Source: Acholoe squamosa
Taxonomy: Eukaryota > Annelida > Polychaeta > Phyllodocida > Polynoidae
Reading direction: 5' to 3'
Assembly (NCBI GenBank): GCA_949317995.1
Contig: OX439042.1
Coordinates: 13,867,174 to 13,931,173 of the forward strand
Length of the DNA stretch: 64,000 nucleotides
The notes beneath the pieces are model-generated. The model ran no database searches, had not been told where the DNA came from, and saw only the letters and a list, made by a program, of their open reading frames with translations. Each line of letters begins with the position of its first letter. Position 1 is the first letter of the stretch. Made by a program: the position numbers and the translations under genes. This document shows, piece by piece, positions 54,968-64,000 of the stretch.

Positions 54968-57900
54968 GTACAGTGAGTGCATATAGAGAGCATAAGGCAA
55001 GGTATAGGGAGTGTGAAGAGAGGATACAGGGAGCACAAGTTGAGGTATAGGGAGAATACAGGAAGGAATACTGAGGTATAGGGGGTGTACAAGGAACATA
55101 CAGGGAGGTAAAGGGAGTGTACAAAGAGTGTAAAGGCAGTATACATAATGTATACAGCGAGGTACAGGGAGTATACAGGAAGCATATTGGGAGGTACAAG
55201 GAGTGTACAAGGAGTGTAAGGGGATTGTATGGGGATTGTAAAGGGAGCACACAGAAAGCATACAGAGCATAAGGCAAGGTATAAGGATCATACAGGGTAG
55301 GGAAGCCGACGTGGGCCACCATGTAGGGATCATGCAGCGAGGTACAGGGAGTGTGTGGGGAGTGTAAAGGGAGCATACAGAAAGAATACAATGAGGTACA
55401 GGGAGTATACAGGGAGCATATTAGGAGGTACAGGCAGCATACAGTGAGATATAGGGAGGATACAGAGTGCATATAGCGAGCATAAGGCAAGGTATAGGGA
55501 GTGTGAAGGGAGGATACAGGGAGCACAAGTTGAGGTATAGGGAGAATACAGGAAGGAATACTGAGGTATAGGGGGTGTACAAGGAGCATACAGGGAGGTA
55601 AAGGGAGTGTACAAAGAGTGTAAAGGCAGAATACATAATGTATACAGCGAGGTACAGGGAGTATACAGGAAGCATATTGGGAGGTACAAGGAGTGTACAA
55701 GGAGTGTAAGGGGAGTGTAAAGGGAGCATACAGGGAGCATGCAGGAAGGTACAGAGAGTGGACAAATAGTGTAAAGGGAGCATACAGAATGCATACAGCG
55801 AGGTACAGGGAGTGTACAGGGAGATACAGGGAGTGTACAAGGAGTGTACAAGGAGTGTAAAGAGAGAAAAGAGGGAGCATACAGCGAGTTACAGGGAGTG
55901 TACAGGTAGCATATTGGGAGTGTAAAGGGAGCATACAGGGAGCATACAGCAAGGTACATGGACTGTACAGGGAGCATACTGGGAGTATACAGGGAGCATA
56001 TTAGGAGGTACAGGCAGCATACAGTGAGTTATAGGGAGGATACAGAGTGCATAAAGCCAGCATAAGGCAAGGTATAGGGAGTGTGAAGGGAGCATACAGG
56101 GAGCACAAGTTGAGGTATAGGGAGAATACAGGAAGAAATACTGAGGTATAGGGAGTGTACAAGGAGCATACAGGGAGGTAAAGGGAGTGTACAAAGAGTG
56201 TAAAGGCAGTATACAGAATGTATACAGCGAGGTACAGGGAGTATACAGGGAGCATATTGGGAGGTACAAGGAGTGTACAAGGAGTGTAAGGGGAGTGTAA
56301 AGGGAGCATACACGGAGCATGCAGGAAGGTACAGAGAGTGTACAAATAGTGTAAAGGGAGCATACAGAATGCATACAGCGAGGTACAGGGAGGTACAGGG
56401 AGGATACAGAGTGCATATAGCTAGCATAAGGGGAAGTATAGCGAGTGTGAAGGGAGCATACACTGAGCATAAGGCAAGGTATAAGGATCATACATGGTAG
56501 GGAAGCCGACGTGGGCCACCATGTTGACATGCCTCTGTCCCTTAGTGATTCTGCACATAGCGAGGTACAGAGAGCATACAGGAAGCATACAGCGAGGTAC
56601 AGGGAGTGTACAGGGAGGAATAGGGAGGTACCGGGAGTATACAAGGAGCATACAGGGAGGTACAGGGAAGTACAGGGAGATACAGGGAGTGTACAAGGAG
56701 AGTAAACGGAGTGTAAAGGGAGAATACAGGGAATATACAGCGAGGTACAGGGAGTGTATGGGGAGTGTAAAGGGAGCATACAGAAAGAATACAATGAGGT
56801 ACAGGGAGTATACAGGGAGCATATTAGGAGGTACAGGCAGCATACAGTGAGTTATAGGGAGGATACAGAGTGCATAAAGCCAGCATAAGGCAAGGTATAG
56901 GGAGTGTGAAGGGAGCATACAGGGAGCACAAGTTGAGGTATAGCGAGAATACAGGAAGAAATACTGAGGTATAGGGAGTGTACAAGGAGCATACAGGGAG
57001 GTAAAGGGAGTATACAAAGAGTGTAAAGGCAGTATACAGAATGTATACAGCGAGGTACAGGGAGTATACAGGGAGCATATTGGGAGGTACAACGAGTGTA
57101 CAACGAGTGTAAGGGGAGTGTAAAGGGAGCATACAGGGAGCATGCAGGAAGGTACAGAGAGTGTACAAATAGTGTAAAGGGAGCATACAGAATGCATACA
57201 GCGAGGTACAGGGAGTGTACAGGGAGGATACAGAGTGCATACAGCGAGCATAAGGCGAGATATAGGGAGTGTGAAGGGAGCATACAGGGAGAAAGGTTGA
57301 GGTATAGGGGGAATACAGGAAGGAATAGGGAGGTACAGGGAGTGTACAAGGATCATACAGGGAGGTAAAATGAGTGTACAAAGAGTGTAAAGGCAGTATA
57401 CAGAATGTATACAGCGAGGTACAGGGAGTATACAGGGAGCATATTGGGAGGTACAAGGAGTGTACAAGGAGTGTAAGGGGAGTGTAAAGGGAGCATACAG
57501 AGAGGTAAAAGGAGTGTACAAAGAGTGTAAAGGGAGCATACAGAAAGCATACCGTCAGGTACAGGGAATATACAGGGAGCATATGGGAGGTACAAGCAGC
57601 ACACAGGGAGGTACAGGGAGGATACAGAGTGCATATAGCTAGCATAAGGTGAAGTATAGCGAGTGTGAAGGGAGCATACACTGAGCATAAGGCGAGGTAT
57701 AAGGATCATACAGGCTAGGGAAGCCGACATGGGCCACCATGTTGACATGCCTCTGTCCCTTAGTGATTCAGCACATAGCGAGGTACATGAGCATACAGGG
57801 AGCATATTGGGAGGTACAACGAGTGTACAAGGAGTGTAAGGGGAGTGTAAAGGGAGCATACAGGGAGCATGCAGGAAGGTACAGGGAAGTACAGGGAGAT

Positions 57901-60460
57901 ACAGGGAGTGTACAAGGAGAGTAAAGGGAGTGTAAAGGGAGAATACAGGGAATATACAGCGAGGTACAGGGAGTGTATGGGGAGTGTAAAGGGAGCATAC
58001 AGAAAAAATACAATGAGGTACAGGGAGTATACAGGGAGCATATTAGGAGGTACAGGCAGCATACAGTAAGGTATAGGTAGGATACATGATTGATTGATTG
58101 ATTTGTGTTTTACAGCACTTTAGCGGCACTAAGTGGCTATCCCGTGCTTCACAGGTTGATAATTTAACAGAGGAATGTGTCAGTGGCCGCGCATATGTGC
58201 ACCACACACATCCTGAGGGGATAGGAAAGAGGAGATATAGACCCTTTTAAGTGGGCTAGGGAAGCCCCTAGGGAGGATACAGAGTGCATATAGCGAGCAT
58301 AAGGCAAGGTATAGGGAGTGTGAAGGGAGCATACAGGGAGCACAAGTTGAGGTATAGGGAGAATACAGGAAGGAATACTGAGGTATAGGGGGTGTACAAG
58401 GAGCATACAGGGAGGTACAGGGAGTGTACAAAGAGTGTAAAGGCAGTATACAGAATGTATACAGCGAGGTACAGGGAGTGTACAGGGAGGAATAGGGAGG
58501 TACCGGGAGTATACAAGGAGCATACAGGGAGGTACAGGGAAGTACCGGGAGATACAGAGAGTGTACAAGGAGAGTAAAGGGAGTGTAAAGGGAGAATACA
58601 GGGAATATACAGCGAGGTACAGGGAGTGTATGGGGAGTGTAAAGGGAGCATACAGAAAGAATACAATGAGGTACAGGGAGTATACAGGGAGCATATTAGG
58701 AGGTACAGGCAGCATACAGTGAGGTATAGGGAGGATACAAAGTGCATAAAGCCAGCATAAGGCAAGGTATAGGGAGTGTGAAGGGAGCATACAGGGAGCA
58801 CAAGTTGAGGTATAGGGAGAATACAGAAAGGAATACTGAGGTGTAGGGGGTGTACAAGGAGCATACAGGGAGGTAAAGGGAGTGTACAAAGAGTGTAAAG
58901 GCAGTATACAGAATGTATACAGCGAGGTACAGGGAGTATACAGGGAGCATATTGGAAGGTACAACGAGTGTACAAGGAGTGTAAGGGGAGTGTAAAGGGA
59001 GCATACAGGGAGCATCCAGGAAGGTACAGAGAGTATACAAATAGTGTAAAGGGAGCAGACAGAATGCATACAGCGAGGTACAGGGAGTGTACAGGGAGAT
59101 ACAGGGAGTGTACAAGGAGTGTACAAGGAATGTAAAGAGAGAAAACAGGGAGCATACAGCGAGGTACAGGGAGTGTACAGGGAGCATATTGGGAGTGTAA
59201 AGGGAGCATACAGGGAGCATACAGCAAGGTACCGGGACTGTACAGGGAGCATACTGGGAGTATACAGGGAGCATATTAGGAGGTACAGGCAGCATACAGT
59301 GAGTTATAGGGAGGATACAGAGTGCATAAAGCGAGCATAAGGCAAGGTATAGGGAGTGTGAAGGGAGCATAGAGGGAGCACAAGTTGAGGTATAGGGAGA
59401 ATACAGGAAGAAATTCTGAGGTATAGGGAGTGTACAAGGAACATACAGGGAGGTAAAGGGATTGTACAAAGAGTGTAAAGGCAGTATACAGAATGTATAC
59501 AGCGAGGTACAGGGAGTATACTGGGAGCATATTGGGAGGTACAAGGAGTGTACAAGGAGTGTAAGGGGAGTGTAAAGGGAGCATACAGGGAGCATGCAGG
59601 AAGGTACAGAGAGTGTACAAATAGTGTAAAGGGAGCATACAGAATGCATACAGCGAGGTACAGGAAGGTACAGGGAGGATACAGAGTGCATACAGCGAGC
59701 ATAAGGCGAGGTATAGGGAGTGTGAAGGGAGCATACAGGGAGCACAAGTTGAGGTATAGGGAGAATACAGGAAGGAATACTGAGGTATAGGGAGTGTACA
59801 AGGAGCATACAGGGAGGTAAAGGGAGTGTACAAAGAGTGTAAAGGCAGTATACAGAATGTATACAGCAAGTATACAGGGAGCATATTGGGAGATACAAGG
59901 AGTGTACAAGGAGTGTAAGGGGAGTGTAAAGGGAGCATACAGGGAGCATGCAGGAAGGTACAGAGAGTGTACAAATAGTGTAAAGGGAGCATACAGAATG
60001 CATACAGCGAGGTACAGGAAGGTACAGGGAGGATACAGAGTGCATACAGCGAGCATAAGGCGAGGTATAGGGAGTGTGAAGGGAGCATACAGGCAGAAAG
60101 GTTGAGGTATAGGGGGAATACAGGAAGGAATAGGGAGGTACAGGGAGTTTACAAGGAGCATACAGGGAGGTAAAAGGAGTGTACAAAGAGTGTAAAGGCA
60201 GTATACAGAATGTATACAGCGAGGTACAGGGAGTATACAGGGAGCATATTGGGAGGTACAAGGAGTGTACAAGGAGTGTAAAGGGAGCATAAAGGGAGCA
60301 TACAGCAAGGTAGAGGGAGTGTACAGGGAGCATTTTGGGAGTGTAATGGGAGCATACAGGGAGCATGCAAGAAGGTACAGAGAGTGTACAAAGAGTATAA
60401 AGGGAGCACACAGAATGCATACAGCGAGGTACAGGGAGTGTACAGGGAGATATAGGGGGA
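54968..60460. repeat. Inverted CTCCCTGTA satellite, right arm
   Basis: The same motif in reverse complement (GTACAGGGAG, GCATACAGGGAG). Higher-order structure is clear: GGAAGCCGACRTGGGCCACC occurs at about 55301, 56501 and 57720, giving units of 1200 and 1219 bp. GAGGTACAGGGAGTATACAG and CACAAGTTGAGGTATAG recur more irregularly. All open frames are artefacts. Confidence 0.93.
58087..58268 (-). mobile_element. SINE-like insertion inside the foldback element
   Basis: A 182 bp non-satellite block flanked by a 13 bp duplication, TAGG(T/G)AGGATACA (58074-58086 and 58269-58281, one mismatch). Its left end on the plus strand is TGATTGATTGATTGATTTG, so on the minus strand it ends in an (ATCA)n-type tail, as in many invertebrate retroposons. 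No tRNA head recognised. Confidence 0.75.
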
Positions 60461-61405
60461 CACTGTGTGACATACATGTGACATACAGGAACACACTGTG
60501 ACGTACATGTGACGTACAGGAACACACTGTGACGTACATGTGACCTAAAGGAACACACTGTGACGTACATGTGACGTACAGGAACACACTGTGATGTACA
60601 TGTGACCTAAAGGAACACACTGTGACGTACATGTAACGTACAGGAACACACTGTGATGTACATGTGACCTAAAGGAACACACTGTGATGTACATGTGACG
60701 TACAGGAACACACTGTGACGTACATGTGATGTACAGGAACACACTGTGACGTACATGTGACATATAGGAACACACTGTGACGTACATGTGACGTACAGGA
60801 ACACACTGTGATGTACATGTGACCTAAAGGAACACACTGTGATGTACATGTGACGTACAGGAACACACTGTGACATACATGTGACGTACAGGAACACACT
60901 GTGACGTACATGTGACGTACAGGAACACACTGTGACGAACATGTGACATACATGAACACACTGTGATGTACAGGTGACCTAAAGGAACACACTGTGACGT
61001 ACATGTGACGTACAGGAACACACTGTGACGTACATGTGACGTACAGGAACACACTGTGACGTACATGTGACCTAAAGGAACACACTGTGATGTACATGTG
61101 ACGTACAGGAACACACTGTGATGTACATGTGACGTACAGGAACACACTGTGACGTACATGTGACATACAGGAACACACTGTGATGTACATGTGACCTAAA
61201 GTAACACACTGTGACGTACATGTGACGTACAGGAACACACTGTGATGTACATGTGACCTAAAGGAACACACTGTGACGTACATGTGACGTACAGGAACAC
61301 ACTGTGACGTATATGTGACCTAAAGGAACACACTGTGACGTGCATGTGACGTACAGGAAGACACTGTGACATACATGTGATGTACAGGAACACACTCCGA
61401 CGTAC
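60460..61405. repeat. 31 bp satellite, right arm, inverted (about 30 units)
   Basis: The unit combines TGACGTACATGTGACGTA with CAGGAACACACTG, or CCTAAAGGAACACACTG in a common variant. It is the reverse complement of the left-arm unit but with a different consensus in the linker. Confidence 0.95.
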
Positions 61406-61427
61406 ATATATATGTCCACATTCAAAT

Positions 61428-61541
61428 TCCGGCCATATGTCAGGGGGCCTAAAAGCTAGGAGGCCATTTGACCTGGGGGCCAAGAGACTGGGGGCTAAAT
61501 GTCCGGGGGCCTTTTTGAAAGGGGCCCTGAACCCTAGAACC
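61428..61541. repeat. Right terminal modules of the foldback element
   Basis: Reading inward on the minus strand: about six GGCCCCC/TAGCCCCC modules ending in ATGGCCGGAAT, in the same order and number as at the left end. Confidence 0.85.
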
Positions 61542-61551
61542 GTCGATACAC

Positions 61552-62259
61552 CCCTGTTTGCCAACATTGGTCAAATCAATCGAAATTGGGCTTTGGTAGA
61601 AGGCAACCTTTAAGGAAAGGTTCAAAACAGTAAAATCTGTCATGAAGACCATTTCATTGATTCACTATAAAATGTAACTTTCCAAGATGCTGTTACAGAT
61701 GTTGGTCCATTTAGAGGTTGAACCATATAAAAATGCACCAATTAGATCCTCCTATTGAATCAACATTATTTCAACAAAGATTTTCTCAATACCTGTTTGT
61801 TTAGCATTCTGCTTGCATAAACCAAAACATTAATCAAATAACGGACACGAAGTCACCTATATTTGTTGCATTGATCTAGATATGTCTGATGAAGCTTGAC
61901 ATCATTTTTACCAGAATATTAAAAGCATTGCAGCGTAAGCCGCAGAAATTTGCGATACTCTGCAAAAAATCATTATCTGTCCAAGGCTCTAGAGGACAAA
62001 CTACTTATCCAAACACATAGAACTATTTTATGGTTTAGTGGCCTTATGAGACCATAGAAAGGCATGCTCGGATTAATTTCAGAAACTTCTGCATTCTGTC
62101 CCCGATTTGCCACCAGTGTGTCATTTCATACCTTTGCTGATTGTACAAAAAGAGTATTGTACAAAGTATTCAGATTTCAGATTTGAATGAAATCAGACTT
62201 GTAATTAAAATTCTATAGCCCATCATATTGCACCGTCTAAAATGCTTCTAAGACAAAGC
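61552..62259. other. Non-coding, nothing recognised
   Basis: No gene seen. Confidence 0.4.
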
Positions 62260-62683
62260 TACACTGAAAACCCTCCAGATCTTTAAACTCGTCAGATTGA
62301 GGACCTATGGTCATCAGAAGAGGTACAGAGAGGATGAGCACCTTACAGGGAGTGAAATCCCTCAGTCTACATCCCCCCAGGTATGTGCCACTCATGTTTG
62401 ATGATTAGGCCTTCAGTTTTCAACTGAAGGTCTTCACCGCTGAGGACTGTAGGTGCTCAAGTTGACGATACCCAAATCTACAACTTTGGGCAGTCAGATT
62501 GAGGACCCAAGGTAGTCAGCATCAAGGTTGTCACTCTAACAACATTATGTAATCAGTTTGACTACCTTGGATGAGTGTGTTGACCTAAACCCATCAGGTG
62601 GACTATCCTGGGTGCTCAATCTGATGACCTTAGGTTGTAGATTTGGGTATCGTCAGTCTGACAACCTTGGGGCTTTCAGTGTA
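62260..62683. mobile_element. About 420 bp MITE with TA flanks
   Basis: The ends TACACTGAAAACCC and GGGCTTTCAGTGTA are inverted (one difference), the outer TA being the likely target duplication as in Tc1/mariner-type elements. The interior has diverged inverted blocks (GACGATACCCAAATCTACAA and its complement, about 62464 and 62635) and a hairpin CCTTCAGTT/AACTGAAGG at about 62412-62432. Confidence 0.7.
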
Positions 62684-64000
62684 TCAATCAGTGCATTTTA
62701 GTGATTTTGTCAATTTCACACATCTCATATTGTATAACTGCTGGGTAAATGGATGTCATAAAAGTTGAGCATTCCTCCATATATTAAAGATATCATGTAT
62801 GAAATGATTTACACCTGACCTAAATATTCATCAAGTTGTATAGGCCTTAGAATGACATAATGGCTACCAACACAAGTTGTTAGTTTGGAATTATTGAATA
62901 ATTTTACAGGTTTGGAGGTTTCCTGGTCACATTTCTATGCATGTGAATGTAGTCCAAATCAATTTCATTCTCGTACCCATATCATAGAGTATGAGTACAA
63001 TGTTTCCTGACATCCTGACATCATAATGTTTTTGCTGTATGAGCATCCTGAAAATGCTCCACTGGCTTTGAGCAAAAGGTGTCAATTTTAGGGAAAACCT
63101 GAAGTCACTCATGAAAACTGTCATCCTGTAAGAAATTCCCAATGGATCTTAACAGGACTTATACCATTAAACGTATCAGGCTTTCTAATTAATGGTGTTT
63201 CAACTACCTGTGTTAGGCTTTTGAAACATAGCTGGGGTACCTAATATTAAAAGTCAGGGTGGTAAACAGATCCACACCTGGAGTCTATATGATTAGTCTT
63301 ACTCATACTTAGCAGGTTGCCGAGGCCCTTCAGTAAAAACTGGTGTGCTATGGTAAATAAAAACAAGACGGAGAATAAAAAAAGGCAGTAGACGGTGATA
63401 ATCTGATAAGGAAAACAAAAAGGAGCAAAGACTTCCGAAGAGAAAGAAACCTGCTTGCATCTGACTTGGCGTCATGTGTTAATGTGTTGGAGACTAATGT
63501 GGGACACATGGTGGTATTTGTATCTACTCAGGGGGGTAATTCACAAGATTATGGTTGTCCTTGGTGACCATTCACAAGTTGCCGTGTAATTTCTAACAGG
63601 GCAGCACTGACAGTCCTGTAGGCCGGTTTTAGTGGCAGGGTCTCAAACACTTTTTGAACTAGGCACTGAAGGGGAGGGGGAGGTGTTCAATTAGTCTTAA
63701 GCAATTAACAAAAGAAAAGTATCTGATCGCAAAGGGCAAAACCATGCATTGATATTGGAATTGATAACTGCCGGGATAACAGGCAATTTTAGTTCTCTCA
63801 AGAGGAATAGTGTTACAAGATTTAGTTCATACTAGAGTGGGTGAGGTTGTCAATTAGTGTGGCCAAGTATAAACTTGTCAAATGTTTCAGCATGGACAAC
63901 CAGTATTACTCGTTATGTTGTATGTGACTGGCTCAAATGAAATATCAAGGTAGTCATCAAGAGTGTTGTCATGGCCCTGTACCTCGGTCATTCCTTTGTA
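62684..64000. other. Non-coding, nothing recognised
   Basis: No supported gene to the window edge. Confidence 0.4.

Larger units (their letters stand above)
48908..61551. mobile_element. 12.6 kb foldback-type element made of mirrored satellites
   Basis: Nested inverted arms, from outside in: GC-rich modules (48918-49033 and 61428-61541), a 31 bp satellite (49085-51060 and, inverted, 60460-61405), and a CTCCCTGTA satellite (51061-54967 and, inverted, 54968-60460). The whole is flanked by the direct repeat GTCGATACAC (48908-48917 and 61542-61551), a likely 10 bp target-site duplication. The terminal bases (GGGATTGGGGTCC... and the complement of GGTTCTAGGGTTC...) are weakly matching inverted repeats. 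There is no transposase. The layout recalls foldback elements such as Drosophila FB and sea urchin TU; a 9-10 bp duplication would also suit a Mutator-like transposase. Confidence 0.8.

Noticed and set aside
51272..60570. Many long Pro/Leu/Tyr/Cys-rich or Arg/Glu/Gly-rich frames on both strands
   Set aside because: These are translations of the CTCCCTGTA satellite and its inverted copy; frames overlap on both strands and follow the repeat.

Overview
This window is nuclear DNA of an invertebrate animal, probably a marine lophotrochozoan or deuterostome; the species cannot be fixed from the sequence. The reasons are a DEG/ENaC (ASIC-like) channel gene with eukaryotic splice signals, a DIRS/Ngaro tyrosine-recombinase retrotransposon, APE-type LINEs, tRNA-derived repeats, many small inverted-repeat DNA transposons, and long AT/CT microsatellites. 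Host genes are sparse: one complete DEG/ENaC gene (43625-45244, +) and the 5' 102 codons of a close paralogue leaving the left edge (<1-306, -). The two face each other across about 43 kb filled almost entirely with repeats.

Layout. 1-6.8 kb: partial channel gene, hairpins, two tRNA-like repeats, a 1.9 kb inverted-repeat element, an LTR-like block, and copy A of a duplicated segment. 6.82-11.71 kb: an almost intact Ngaro-type element (split direct repeats A1-gag-pol-YR-B1-A2-B2) lying in an AT microsatellite. 11.8-25 kb: interspersed and tandem repeats, including a 905 bp direct duplication, copy B of the segment with a MITE inside it, two satellites of 317 bp and 83 bp period, a CRE/X-box-rich duplicated patch and CT tracts. 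25.4-28.2 kb: a dead LINE. 28.2-35.5 kb: a second, much better preserved LINE of the same 3'-end type. Its ORF1 ends in a NADAR (YbiA-like) domain broken by one frameshift, and its ORF2 (endonuclease plus reverse transcriptase) is intact. 35.5-43.6 kb: MITEs, tRNA-like repeats, a LINE 3' fragment on the minus strand, and microsatellites. 43.6-45.6 kb: the channel gene. 45.93-48.84 kb: a 2.9 kb DNA transposon with 32 bp terminal inverted repeats. 48.92-61.54 kb: a 12.6 kb foldback element, flanked by a 10 bp direct repeat and built entirely of nested, mirror-image satellites. 61.5-64 kb: mostly unrecognised, with one MITE.

The two most unusual objects are (i) the LINE ORF1 protein carrying a NADAR domain, a fold tied to ADP-ribose/NAD chemistry and to removal of ADP-ribose from nucleic acid, and (ii) the 12.6 kb foldback element, with G/C-rich end modules, then a 31 bp satellite, then a CTCCCTGTA satellite, mirrored about position 54968. 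Its very long apparent reading frames are artefacts of a 31 bp (1 mod 3) repeat. All functional statements are by motif recognition; no database search was run.
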